From the NCBI RefSeq assembly GCF_905220365.1, contig NC_061125.1, positions 10,991,831-11,055,830 on the forward strand: 64,000 nucleotides of DNA. The letters run 5' to 3'. Below the pieces are notes generated by a model. That model had not been told where the DNA came from, ran no database searches, and saw only the letters and a list, made by a program, of their open reading frames with translations. The stretch comes from Vanessa cardui. Lineage: Eukaryota; Arthropoda; Insecta; Lepidoptera; Nymphalidae. This document shows positions 1-10,279 of this stretch, one piece after another. A program made the position numbers and the translations under genes. The stretch's first letter is position 1; every line of letters starts with the position of its first letter.

Positions 1-65
1 TCATCATCGTCAGGCTTGGAACAGATCGGTGCTCGATCGATCTTGGCGAAATTGTCACCATCCAT
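1..65 (-). CDS. Possible first coding exon of a gene running off the left edge (partial)
   Basis: On the minus strand an ATG at 65-63 opens 21 codons that stay open to the window edge (N terminus MDGDNFAKIDRAPICSKPDD). Base composition here is near 50% GC, against roughly 30% just outside. Three bases upstream of the ATG is a CTGACAG that could be a splice acceptor, although it lacks a good pyrimidine tract. The plus strand is also open over 1-120 (39 codons, then TAA at 118-120), so the direction is not settled. I prefer the minus strand because it starts with ATG followed by G and because a GC-rich block further upstream at 455-600 could be a leader exon. I do not recognise the protein. Confidence 0.33.
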   Translation of the reverse strand, partial: MDGDNFAKIDRAPICSKPDDD

Positions 66-454
66 TGGCTGTCAGTTTATCGACTTACCTACTGTATATA
101 ATTTTAGCATTCGTTTGTAAAAATATATATCAGTCATTGTTGACTCTTTATCTTGAAAAAATATGCAAACTATGATATACATGCACTAAAAAGCATATGT
201 TCGTTCTGAAACTGTTCAACAAAATACAGCGTTCAACCAGCGGCTTGAGAGACTTTTTTAAGGAACCGAAGTCGTGAAGGTGCTCCTGTCATGATTTTTT
301 TAATGTTTGTTTGTTTGTTAATAAATTAAGAAGGTTTAATATATACTTATATAAATTTAATTGAAACAATAATATTTAATACGGCTTTGATTTTTAAATA
401 CGTTTTTAATTGAAATAACATTTATAAGTATAATTATTGATTCGGTTATCGACA

Positions 455-600
455 CCGTATTGTGGGACTCCCGTCACTTCCTCTCGTGGCGTGGCGCTGC
501 GAGCTGATACTGCCTGGTACGAGAAAAACAAAAGGCGGTGGATTTTGAACTAGCAGGCCAGAAGAAAGCTAGATGGGTGGATGGGCGGGCGGTCAAAGGA
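455..600 (-). other. GC-rich block, possible noncoding leader exon or promoter
   Basis: This block is clearly richer in G and C than the AT-rich DNA on both sides and holds GTGGCGTGGCGCTGCGAG and GGGTGGATGGGCGGGCGG. No convincing ORF crosses it. It lies about 400 bp upstream of the candidate minus-strand start codon at 65, so it could be the promoter or 5' UTR exon of that gene. No clear TATA box or unambiguous splice donor was found. Confidence 0.2.
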
Positions 601-1035
601 TATAATTATATACAATAAGCGGATAAATAATATATGTATCGATTGATAAATTAATATAGTGACATAAATTAATGTTGTGTTTGTAGTTTTATTACATTCC
701 TCATTACCGAAGCCGAAAGTCATTGAATTTGTAAATTGTTGATAAAACAATTTAAAGTAATGTTAATCAGTTCGCTACATAACGTATAAAATATTAATTA
801 CATAATTAGCTTATTAGGAATAATATTGTTAACAAAATAATTAAATGAGAAGCTATTAAGGTATACAATTTTTAGTATATTTAAGCTATAACGTTGGTAT
901 AATTATTTTTCACTTTGTATTTTATTTGACACTAGCTGTCTCGGCAAACTTCGTACTGCCACAATCGAAATACTTAAATAGTCCAAATGTGATGAGTATA
1001 GCACATTAAAATTTTACTAAGGACAATAACCCACG

Positions 1036-1385
1036 TATCGCACCCTCGCTGTAAGCTGTTTAGGAGTTGCATTGATTATTATATTCGACTATGACTTGTT
1101 GTTGATTTGTATTACTTGAACACGTTGCGAAAGGTAGCTCAAATGTCCAAATAACCCATATAAGATTCCGCCGAGTATCCCCTTAACAGATAACAGTACC
1201 CTTGAAGTACATATATCTTTTCTACTAAAAAAAGAATCATCAAAATTGATTGCGTGATTTTGACTTATTTACCTATTTATTATCGCACATGCATAATGCA
1301 AATTTAAGACTTATGTGGTTTTCATATGGATACCATCATCAGAATTGGATTAAATTAAAATGGGACCACACGGGACCACAGTTTC
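1036..1385 (-). mobile_element. Fragment of the TCAACCGACTTC (HINE-like) element, without the nested Helitron
   Basis: The sequence is an older, diverged match to parts of the elements at 31219-32926 and 60154-63485. Shared landmarks are CGCACCCTCGCTGTAAGCTG, the TATTCGACTATGAC stretch and GCAAATTTAAGACTTATG. The 252-bp Helitron found inside the other copies is missing: the flanks meet at GAGTTGCA|TTGATTAT (1071/1072), which gives the unfilled target site. Both ends of the fragment are lost. Confidence 0.7.
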
Positions 1386-1439
1386 ACTGCGTGTAATGGT
1401 TTAACATATGCCTTTTTTGTTGCGACTGGAAGAAATTAG

Positions 1440-2160
1440 TAAATTCGAGAAATAGATGTAACGAACTCATATGTAGCTCACCGCATGGACCATATACCAT
1501 ATTTTTAACGACAACGTGAAATAACTCTGGATCAAGAGTTTGATCTGGAGTTTCAGCTGGTATAATGTTATCAATTTGATCCGGAGTTATTTTAAAGAAC
1601 TGGCAAATTAATACATTTGCATTAGGGAATCCCCTCTTTTGCTATTCAGTGGAGTACATATGCCACCTCTCCAAATATACATAATTTTACAATTAAATCT
1701 ATAATTGCTTTAAATTTTTGCCGAAAAACACGTTCTGTTATTTCGACTGTTCTTCAAATAAATTGTTTTTAATATCATCCCACTGCGGATTACATGTAAA
1801 TGTAATGAACAGATCCGGTCGATTATGTCGATCACATAAGAAATTGCGTCTTGTGCATATTCGTTCATATGCCGTGGGCAACTAATGAACGAAGATGGCA
1901 ATATAGTCAATCGCCCGATGTCATTTACATTAGCATCATTCGCTATCGCATCTTGCAAATTAATATATTCTTCGGATCTTAATTTTGCTTTGTTAACAAT
2001 TAAAATTAAGACGGCCAGTTTCTATTTTGGCATGCATGTCAACGATGTACTGATGATATAGTTTACCATATCTCGAGATATAATTTTGTGCTAGCGGACG
2101 AACCATCAATCGATACGAATAAAAATTCATGGCACTAACCTTTTTCTGCATATTTAGACA
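1440..2160 (-). pseudogene. Decayed Helitron Rep/helicase (Helitron-like N domain)
   Basis: Minus-strand reading in shifting frames gives blocks typical of the Helitron replication initiator. In order these are SAMNFYSYRLMVRPLAQNYI and KLYHQYIVDMHAKIETGRLN (about 2135-2000), LQDAIANDANVNDIGRLTIL and PRHMNEYAQDAISYV (1960-1830), QKRGFPNANVLIC (around 1640), and DPELFHVVVKNMVYGPCGEL (around 1530-1470). In the family this protein nicks and rejoins single strands during rolling-circle transposition. Stops and frameshifts separate the blocks, the N-terminal part and the downstream helicase motifs are missing, and no single ORF exceeds about 80 codons. It is a dead relic. It lies next to a HINE-like fragment but no shared element ends were found. 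Confidence 0.85.
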
Positions 2161-2404
2161 TGAAAATAAACGTACGTTTGAATGTATTTTTTTTTTGATA
2201 ATAATAAATTGAAATTATTCGTATTACCTATTGAAACTGGTGGATCAGTGTACTCATTTTTAGTTAATACTTACTTTTATTTTGACAGTACAATTCCCCG
2301 TCTAAAAATCTCCATTAACAAAATGACCCGCTATTTATTGAATTCATTTGTTACAAAAAACGTGATAAATGAAGAACCACTCGACCGATTTTGTGCAAAC
2401 TTCA

Positions 2405-2520
2405 CATAAACCATCTACTAAATAGTCCGAACAACCCCTGAAAATTTGGTTTGGACACGTCAGCCCGTTCTTGAGTTATAAAGTGACATCGAAAATGCCA
2501 CTTATTTTTATATATATAAA
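2405..2520 (+). repeat. Retroelement 3'-tail-like repeat
   Basis: The text CAGCCCGTTCTTGAGTTATA followed by a short AT-rich end with TTTTTATATATATAAATTCG resembles the 3' tails of lepidopteran non-autonomous retroelements. A related tail lies 290 bp downstream at 2690-2810. The family was not identified further, and the boundaries are approximate. Confidence 0.4.
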
Positions 2521-2689
2521 TTCGAAAAATTGATGTAACGATGATGTAAATAATGCAAAATAAATTTTAAAACATCAATGTTTTATTGTCTAACATCGAT
2601 AATCATAAAAAATCAATGATAATCCTCTAATAAATCTATTTCTAAGGAAAAACAATTTTGTTGTTTTTATTATATTCTTAGCATTTTTA

Positions 2690-2810
2690 TCATACTTACT
2701 CACAAATCACAAATAATTCAAGACCAAAATTAGCCAAATCGGTCCAGCCGTTCTCGAGTTTTAGCGAGACTAACGCACAGCAATTCATTTATATATATAT
2801 AGATTTGCAG
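2690..2810 (+). repeat. Second retroelement 3'-tail-like repeat
   Basis: It holds AAATCGGTCCAGCCGTTCTC, then GAGTTTTAGCGAGACTAACG, and ends in a TATATATATAGAT tract. Compared with 2405-2520 it has the same order of motifs (CAGCC-GTTCT-GAGTT, then a TA-rich end), so the two are probably copies of one family. Confidence 0.45.
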
Positions 2811-3665
2811 AACTATTAAAACCGATATTTGACATATCAACAAAGGATTGTTTGGCATTAGTTCAAATAAGACAAATTAACACATCAATAATAATTTACC
2901 GTATATATAAAAATGTGTGATGTTTACACGTTCACGCACACAAGCACACATCTGTGTCCTCTTTGACAACTATAAACGACAATATTTTTTAAGCTAATAT
3001 ATAATGACTAAACAACCTCTTTCGTAATATTATTATTCATACAGAATTTTTTACCAAGGTAAATAAACCGACACTAAGAATGTATACACCTAAATAGGAT
3101 CTAAATTCATTTCTGGTATTGGCAGATTGCGCATTATTTAAAACACGTGGATCAGACAAAAATATGAGAAAGCGATATATAGACACTTAATTTTTAACTA
3201 ACCTAATATGATCCACATTAAATAGAGTAAACAAATCTTTGAAATAAAAGAGCATTCTTTGTATCAGGTTTTAATTAAAGAATATTATGTCTTTTTTATT
3301 TAATGTCAAATTAATAGTGTGAGAAAGATATAGAGCGACAAAGCATCCGTTAAACAAGGTTAAAAACTGGGCTTTTGATAGCTAAACTTGTAAAACATTT
3401 AATTACCAGTTTTAGTAAAGTTGCTCAAAAATTTTTTTATAAAGTTTGAATAAATATATACATTTGGGTTATTTAATAAAATTCCGCAGATATTTTTAGC
3501 TTTATCGATTCATAAATTTTATTAATTAGTAAAACAAACATTAATAAAAAATCCTTTTATTCAATACAGGATTATATAGATAATAAAAAGCGTGGAGCCA
3601 ATACTTGTCGACTTCCGACATATTTATAAACATATTTGGCTGACGTAACTTTGTATTTTAAATGT

Positions 3666-3800
3666 TTAAAAAGAGTAACTAGTAAAATTCCTGCCGGTTC
3701 TTCTAAGTAGAATCTACATTATAAATTGGTGGTTAATATAGTTTTATAAAACGACTATATAAAAGAGCTTGTAAAATCCTTGATTAAAGTTTGATTTTGA
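3666..3800 (+). repeat. LINE 3'-end fragment (CCGGTTCTTCT family)
   Basis: AAAGAGTAACTAGTAAAATT and CTGCCGGTTCTTCTAAGTAG are followed by a degenerate AGAGCTTGTAAAATCCTTGATTAAAG end and GATTTTGATT. The same order of motifs recurs at 13665-13805, 44745-44885 and 58585-58645. It resembles the 3' UTR of a common lepidopteran jockey-type LINE. No coding part is present. Confidence 0.5.
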
Positions 3801-4094
3801 TTATAAGTTGACATTATAAGAAAGTATTTTAATTAAGTGCTATAAATAACTTCGGATTGCATCAGACCTGGTAACATAATGTACTTGTAAATGCATATCA
3901 AGTTGTGTGGCATTAACCGGTTAGAGGGACTTACCCAGCACCTTTCAGTCATTCTATGCAAATGAATATATTTACTATATATTAATATAAGTCAATACTT
4001 TATATACAAACAATACTATACTATAGAATATAAAAATACATAGAAAATAACTTTTATTTTTCATCTAAATAAAATATTTTCCAGATTTAAAATA

Positions 4095-4145
4095 GAATGT
4101 GCCCACCGCTGGGCTAAGACCACCAAGACTATTGAGGCGAAGTTC
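4095..4145 (-). repeat. Short SINE fragment (Metulj-like 3' part)
   Basis: GCCCACCGCTGGGCTAAGAC matches the CCCACTGCTGGGCTAAGGCC block near the 3' end of the Metulj-like SINEs elsewhere in the window. Nothing else of the SINE remains. Confidence 0.4.
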
Positions 4146-4338
4146 ACTCTAAAAGTTAAATATTCTACCATGTTAATTGCTTATAAATCAAACACTCGTC
4201 TCTATAATATTATAATTTAATAATTATTATGAATCAATTACATATTTTCATTATAATTCATTCAAAATTGAAACCTAGACTATGAATAGGTTAAGAAACA
4301 CCAAGGTAAGTCATTGTAGAACGGTTCGAATGACGAAG

Positions 4339-4356
4339 TGACGTATATACACGTCA
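4339..4356. promoter_or_regulatory. Paired CRE half-sites in inverted orientation
   Basis: TGACGT and ACGTCA are separated by six bases (TGACGTATATACACGTCA). It lies 90-107 bp upstream of the start codon of the small secreted-peptide gene. TGACGT is the half-site bound by bZIP factors of the CREB/ATF class. A role here is inference from position only. Confidence 0.3.
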
Positions 4357-4374
4357 TACCTCCGAGTCTAGTCA

Positions 4375-4381
4375 TATTTAA
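4375..4381 (+). promoter_or_regulatory. Candidate TATA-like box of the small secreted-peptide gene
   Basis: TATTTAA lies 65-71 bp upstream of the ATG at 4446. A start site about 30 bp downstream of it would give a 5' UTR of roughly 40 bases. AT-rich DNA yields such matches easily, so support is modest. Confidence 0.25.
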
Positions 4382-4445
4382 GCAAACTCCTAAACAACAT
4401 GAGTAACATTTCACGATCGGTCCGACACTTAGCAATACACTTATA

Positions 4446-4709
4446 ATGGAGAACATATTTCTCTCAGTCGCGATCTTATATTTAGCAATGCCAATACACA
4501 CAAGGCATGCATACTATCCTAATCATCCTTGGCCGAACGCTATAGTATTTGATGGTCCGACAAATTATGATGAAAGGAATACAATCAGTGATGTGTCAAA
4601 TGAAAGTGCGGATAAAGAATTTGATTTGGATGTGAGATTTAATCGGCCTGACGACAACTGCCCTGAAGGATATCACAAGGAAGGGGATGTGTGCTTCCCC
4701 AATGATTAA
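4446..4709 (+). CDS. Small secreted peptide with a C-terminal two-cysteine loop
   Basis: A complete 87-codon ORF from ATG (A at -3 and G at +4, a good insect context) to TAA. Residues 1-22 form a signal peptide: a short N terminus, a hydrophobic core (IFLSVAILYLAM) and a likely cut after RHA. The mature part starts Tyr- and Pro-rich (YYPNHPWPNA), is acidic in the middle (residues 48-62), and ends in DDNCPEGYHKEGDVCFPND. Its only two cysteines, at residues 72 and 83, could form a single disulphide loop. No membrane anchor or dibasic cleavage site is visible. CRE-like half-sites and a TATA-like box lie upstream and an AATAAA lies 131 bp past the stop. The loop pattern CP-x-G-x(n)-C recalls secapin-type and other short insect secreted peptides, but I cannot name the family. 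Role unknown; immune or signalling is a guess. Confidence 0.65.
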   Translation: MENIFLSVAILYLAMPIHTRHAYYPNHPWPNAIVFDGPTNYDERNTISDVSNESADKEFDLDVRFNRPDDNCPEGYHKEGDVCFPND

Positions 4710-4839
4710 GTGTTTACATTAGTTTGAGTGGATTCGTGATCATTTCCAGTGAAAGTGAAGTCGCGTTGGAAGCAATTAGGACTAATTAAATTAGTCTTAG
4801 GAAGTAAATAAGTGTAGATACAATTACAAAAGAAAACAG

Positions 4840-4845
4840 AATAAA
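4840..4845 (+). terminator. Polyadenylation signal AATAAA for the small secreted-peptide gene
   Basis: AATAAA lies 131 bp after the TAA and is the first canonical signal after the ORF. A cut 10-30 bases later would give a 3' UTR of about 150 bases. Confidence 0.45.
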
Positions 4846-4849
4846 TACA

Positions 4850-6735
4850 AACGAACTTTATTGAAATTGTGAAGTATGTAAATATTGTAATTTATTTATT
4901 TAAATATTTTTTTTAATTTATTTTACTTAGTTTTGTTTTATTAACATCATCTAGAATACCCTCTTTTACTGTCTGATTTAGTTTTAAATTTTTATCTATT
5001 TGCCAGTTCTATTAAATATAATTAATATAAGTGACTGATTATATTTAGGTAATGTTGTAAGGTAAATGATATAACAAAACTATTTTTTATTACGTAATAA
5101 TTAATGCAAAATATTGTCATATACTTATTAAACGAACACCAAATATTGAATACTTTACCAAATTTAATAAAATTATAAAAAGTCTATTACACGATATTTT
5201 TCACTTGTAATTTTTTTAAGAATAAAGCGTAAATCGCTTACTCAATTTGCTTTAATACAAGCTATTAAAATATATACGAAATAAATCGCTGTGTAAACCA
5301 CTGATCATTTGTTGTTTTAAACAGTTTTATTGGCTATAAATAAAGTCTGTAAACAGCGATTTTTTATTACGTTGACGACGGAGAGTAATCTAAGAGAAGA
5401 AGAAAGATAGTTGGTTGGTACAAAACGAATCGCTTTTTGTTTTATTCAAGGCAGTATTTTACGATCCATAAAAACGACTCCCCTTGTGTACTAGTCTATC
5501 TATTAATGTTAGAATATGTCATATAATAACAATATTTTCACGAGTTTAGAAATACTTAATTTGTGCTAAGTTACTTACAAGTGAAAAATAAACAATAAAA
5601 AATATTATTCAAAGAAAATGATTGTATTTTTTTTATAATTAAAATAATGATAGCCTGACACCTACGTGATCGATATTCTCGGATGTGCAAATTACACAAT
5701 TGTATTTGTATTCGTGGAAACATTTTTATCGAAAGATTATAAATTGCTAGTTAAAATTTTAAAAGATTTTAACTAAATTGTAACGAGAGATTGTACTGAT
5801 TTATAAATAGCATGTTTACACAACAATAATAATTACTTTATTAAATCTTTTTATTCGTAAGTATTTCTCTCTGCAAATATTTGGCCGTGTGTAATAAAAA
5901 CACATTACATATTAATACAGTTAGCATCAAAGTAATCATTCGATATTACATTCATAATAAATTAACTTATTTATTCGAAACGAGCAATAAATTTTCTACC
6001 AGAAATTTAAATGAAAATAATTTTCAAATCTCATAATATAAATATATTAATTTCCGCTCAGCGAATTACCCTTTTTACACACCGTAAATTGTTTTCTCTC
6101 AAACGTTCATAATAATTGCAAATGTTATCGATATAAATATATTTTTATCAAATCCCTAATACATGATGTTGTAAAAGATACGTATAATTTTCACTTTTAT
6201 TAAATTTTCTCACACTGTAAAAAGTTACAAGTCGGAAACTCGTCGTGAGTGGCGCAAAGTTTTGTAATATGTGTTATAATTTTACAAGCATTTGCAGCGG
6301 AACGCGCCTGCAGTGTTAACTTTCTCTCTGGACTGAATTGATAACTAGGACCCTTCATCATGTGTAATTTATGACATGAAATAGTTTTGTCTCAGTATGA
6401 AAACGGTTATGTGAATTTCATAACGTTGATTTTCGCGTCACGATTTCGTGATACGTTTATACGAGGTAGCTTACCCTAATAGACTGTATGTAACCTTCAC
6501 TGTATTTTTATAGATTCCTACTCCTAGATCATTGCGGCGGTATGTTAGAGTATGTTCAGTTACCAGCAAGACTTCTAATGTAGTCTACATTAGAACTAAG
6601 ATCGATTCATTTTTCTATAATCATTAAATGAGACCTATAAATACGAGTAGTTATTTAAATATTAGTAAAGAAATTCGGTATAATTATAGTGAGTTGTCAA
6701 AGTGGATAGTGGCGGTGATGCAGTCTATACATATA
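4850..6735. other. AT-rich intergenic DNA, nothing recognised
   Basis: No long ORF and no repeat family shared with the rest of the window was found. A short perfect inverted repeat (TTCTAATGTAG, one base, CTACATTAGAA) lies at 6573-6595. Homopolymer runs and AATAAA-like strings occur as expected from composition. Confidence 0.6.
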
Positions 6736-6865
6736 TCCTAATATCAAAATTATAAATGCTAAAGTATGTTAACTCTTCACGATAATTTGCTAAACCGATT
6801 TATATGAAATTCGATGAGGACTTTAGGGTGTTTGAGTAAAATTTGAGGCTGACGGTTTGTATGCT
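6736..6865 (+). mobile_element. Helitron 5'-end fragment, diverged
   Basis: TCCTAATATCAAAATTATAA followed by ATGCTAAAGTATGTTAACTC and CTAAACCGATTTATATGAAA follows the start of common lepidopteran Helitrons (compare the intact copy at 59266, TCCTACTACTATTATAAAGG). No 3' hairpin or CTAG end was found downstream. Confidence 0.45.
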
Positions 6866-7211
6866 ATGGTATGGTATTTAGCATTGATTTAGTAATTATT
6901 CAGTCTAATATGTAATCAATAATTAATTCATGAGAGAAAATTTGTGAACATATATTGTTTTATATTTATTATATGCTTTATACATTAAAAATTATTTACA
7001 GATAAAAATGAGTTCCCTGGTTTCTGTTAATAAGCAAAAGCCTGTGCCACAACGAACCAAATATAATTAATGTAGTTATTATCCAACAGTTTGGGTGATT
7101 AAATATGCATATTGCTATTAGTACTCGTATATGAAAGCAAGTTGAGCAAGGCCAAATATCAAGTTGTTGCAATTCATTGGCTTAAATAATTTTATGTTTA
7201 TTCTGTATGTT

Positions 7212-7392
7212 TTAAAGGCCTTCTGGGTAGGTACCACCCACTCATCAGTTATTCTACCCCCAAATAACAGTACTCAGTATTGTTATGTTCCGGTTTGAAG
7301 GGTGAGTGAGCCAGTGTAACTACAGGCACAAGGGACATAACATCTTAGTTCCCAAGGTTGGTGGCATATTGACGATGTAAGGAATACTTGAA
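7212..7392 (-). mobile_element. Short interspersed repeat, GGCCCATATG/CTACCACCAAG family, partial
   Basis: Orientation is taken from copies that begin GGCGGACGAGCATATGGGCC and end CTACCACCAAGT. Here the reverse strand is seen: CTGGGTAGGTACCACCCACT, GGTTTGAAGGGTGAGTGAGC, ACAGGCACAAGGGACATAAC and GTTGGTGGCATATTGACGATG. The start (the GGGCC side) is missing. It sits immediately before a Metulj-like SINE. Confidence 0.7.
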
Positions 7393-7402
7393 GAGGAATA
7401 CT

Positions 7403-7662
7403 ATGAGCTGAGATGGCCCAGTGGTTAGAACGCGTGCATCTTATCCGATGATTGCGGGTTCAAACCCAGGCAAGCACCGCTATATGTATGTGCTTAATTT
7501 GTGTTTATAATTCATCTCTTGCTCGGCGGTGAAGGAAAACATCGTGAGGAAACCTGTATGTGTCTAATTTCATCGAAATTCTGCCACATGTGCATTCCAC
7601 CAACCCGCATTGGAACAGCGTGGTGGATTTACAGGCTGTTACTTTACTTTTACTTAACTTTA
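7403..7662 (+). mobile_element. Metulj-like tRNA-derived SINE with internal deletion
   Basis: The tRNA-like head carries an A box (TGGCCCAGTGG) and a B box (GGGTTCAAACC) of a Pol III promoter, then TGCTTAATTTGTGTTTATAA, CGGTGAAGGAAAACATCG and ATTCCACCAACCCGCATTGG. The block ATATGTTCCAAACCTTCTCC...CAGCAGTGGGAA present in full copies is deleted: GTGGTGGA joins directly to TTTACAGGCTGTT. Confidence 0.85.
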
Positions 7663-7664
7663 CC

Positions 7665-9600
7665 AGAAAATGAAAGCATCGGTAATAATTTTGATTTATT
7701 TCCAGTCGTGACTGACAGCCGTCCCATAAGATTATGATAACACGACAAAAAGTACTTGAGCTGTTTCATACATGGACTGAAGTATATACTAGTTTATCTT
7801 GCCTTGGATATATCTGCCTTAGCTGAAATCCATCAGTTGAACACAATAATATTGAAAACCTACTTCAATTGGAGTCTTTCCCTGAAATGCCTACCTTATA
7901 TAAATGTTGTCTTTTTTATAATGCACACGAACATTACTTTCAACAGTATTTAAATTGAAATTTAATCGAACCATCTTAGATTTTTATACCACATTACTTA
8001 TTAGAGAAAGAAAGTAAAATATAAAAGTATTCATTCAAATTCGCAAATAAATGGTGCAGAAATAGTTCTAAATAATAAAAACATAGAATTGGTCAATTGA
8101 TCTGAATTTAACATGTATTTTATTAAACTCGAGTAGAATTTGACCAACCACTAAATTCATACGTGTTGAATTTATCTTAACAATTCATCTTGTGCTTGGT
8201 TGCGAAGTTATGAGAATCTTAAATTTTTAACTGTCTCCTTAAAAGAGAATTTCTTAGCCCACCTATCTCATATTTACTGTACTTTTATATTTTTTACCCT
8301 GAACATATATGTATAGTACAGATCATTAAAATCTATGCATAATATATGGATATAGCCATATATGTTTTTTGATTGAGAGTTATATTTTTTGATCTTTTAT
8401 CTATCTACTTAATTATAGAAACCCCAAATTGGAATGTAACAAATAATTTCAATAATACCTAATTCACAAATTTTAACTTTTATTATATTTTAGTACAATC
8501 TATTTTTGTGAAATAGTTGATATTAGTTATGATATGATACTGCAGTGCTAAAAAACAATTGGAGTCAAACAAGTAATAAATGCAAGTCAAAACAATCTGT
8601 GATCTTCTTAGGGTCTTAAACAAACAAGAATCAGTCTGTAGTTACGGTTCCTTAGCAAAACTGTCTGAACTTTCCGAGAGATACTGTTGTTTCAAGAGAG
8701 ACTTAAGAAAAACTTGTTAAACTGTAGAAACATTTACAGATACAAAATTATTATAGTGGAATGTTGCCAGTAATAAAATATGTATTTTGTAACTTTATTT
8801 TGTAAGATTATTAATTATTTGTTATTGCTAGCTGAAAAAATGGGATACAATTAAATTAAATATACTTAACTAACACATTTAACTAAGTGGTTAAGTAGCT
8901 ATTTTCGATTCAACTTAAAAAACTATAATTTAAATAAAAATAAATTAAAGCAAAACTTTTTATTTATTTATAGCTCGGCATTTTCCCGCATTGAAATAAA
9001 AAAAGGATTTTAAAAAAAACTTTTTGTGCTTGGAATAAGCAATTTTTAATTTATTTAAACCATCTTTGTAAGAACGTTTAAATAGAACGCATCTGGTACA
9101 ACACATGAATCGGTTGGGTAAGTTTTCTACAAATGCGATTGTATTATACAAACCAAGACTAAAGGTTAATTTTATGCAAGCAGAGTCGGATTGTGCAGTA
9201 GGTTATTCTAAAACTACATAGATCTCTGGATAAAACTTTTAATTATACTCGAAGTCGAGATCATATCCTAATATAAAATAAATAACAACTTTATTATTAT
9301 GACCTGCTTATTGTTGCTTTTCCAGCGTGGGATTATTTTTTCGTTTAATATGAAACAAATTACGTTCTTAAAAGAAATAATATCAGCGTTCGGATTATAT
9401 CTATCAGACGCTTATTCACTATTGATATCAGATAACTTACGAGCAATCAATTAATATATAATGAAATGAATATATTACTTGCGAGCAGAGTAATAATGTT
9501 CTTCAATAATGATTCACTTCAACTTTTACTTCTTATTATATTCGAATCGAAATAATAAAATTATTGTTAGTTTGTTCTTCGTACTACCCATTAATGATAC
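7665..9600. other. AT-rich intergenic DNA, nothing recognised
   Basis: Several open frames of 60-80 codons occur here, but none has a recognisable domain or a composition different from its surroundings. No clear repeat was identified. Confidence 0.55.
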
Positions 9601-9602
9601 AT

Positions 9603-9892
9603 GAACGCGTGCATCTTAACCGATGATTGCGGATTCAAACCCAGGCAAGTAACACTGAATATTCATGTGCTTAATTTGTGTCTATAATTCATCTCAATGT
9701 GTCTATAAAACATCGTGAAGAAAACCTGCATGTGTCTAATTTCAAAGACATTCTGCCACACGTGTATTCCACCAACTCGCATTGTTGAATAGCGTGGTGG
9801 GATATATTCCAAGCCTCCTCCTCGAAGCGAGAGGAGGCCTTAACTCAACACTGATAAAAATTACAGGCTGCCGTTGTTGTCATTGTTGGTAA
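9603..9892 (+). mobile_element. Metulj-like SINE, 5' truncated and diverged
   Basis: It begins inside the head at GAACGCGTGCATCTTAACCG, so the A box is missing. The B box is changed (GGATTCAAACC). The body continues through ATTCATCTCAATGTGTCTAT, CCTCCTCCTCGAAGCGAGAG and TTACAGGCTGCCGTTGTTGT, ending in a degenerate TTG-rich tail. Confidence 0.8.
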
Positions 9893-10068
9893 TAATACAT
9901 AGGAAACTTTAATTTAATGTAGTTTGTACAATGTGTATATTTCGTAATTAAGTAATAGTGCTTATTTTCTCCTTGATAAGAGTGTTGTCCAGAACGCTGC
10001 AATCCGAGCTATTATGTCAAGCGGTGCTTAAAATTGTCTGTTGAAACACGTATAACTTTTGTATTCCA

Positions 10069-10272
10069 GTGAAATCGAAAATAAAAATACATACTGAAAT
10101 TATAATGAATCTGTCAGACATGCGGAAATTGAAAACGATTGGAAGTATAACGTATGAATCGTATGCGGATGTTTTGCGCTCGGCATCAAAAGATCTTTTA
10201 GAGCTCCTCAATCAAGCAACCCCTTCATATCCCTCTACGTGTCTTTACTTTTGTCACGAGATCTTTGTTTAG
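10069..10272 (+). other. Orphan coding-like stretch, possible exon or relic
   Basis: A 67-codon open frame preceded by ACTTTTGTATTCCAG, which reads as a splice acceptor ending at 10068. The middle (MRKLKTIGSITYESYADVLR) is better balanced in composition than the flanking AT-rich DNA, and the frame ends in TAG. I do not recognise a family, and the opposite strand is also open for 64 codons, so chance remains likely. Confidence 0.2.
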
Positions 10273-10279
10273 AACAATC

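Noticed and set aside
4280..4501. 73-codon minus-strand ORF overlapping the secreted-peptide gene
   Set aside because: It is antisense to the signal peptide region and promoter, with no motif or usable leader of its own.
7411..7480. tRNA gene
   Set aside because: A and B boxes are present, but this is the head of a SINE repeated many times. The cloverleaf cannot be completed and a SINE body follows. The same applies to 44409, 49653 and 54345-54600.
7501..7737. Open frame of 78 codons beginning MFIIHLLLGGEGKHREETC
   Set aside because: It is the translation of a Metulj-like SINE body. Similar peptides come from the SINEs at 12171 and 46406.
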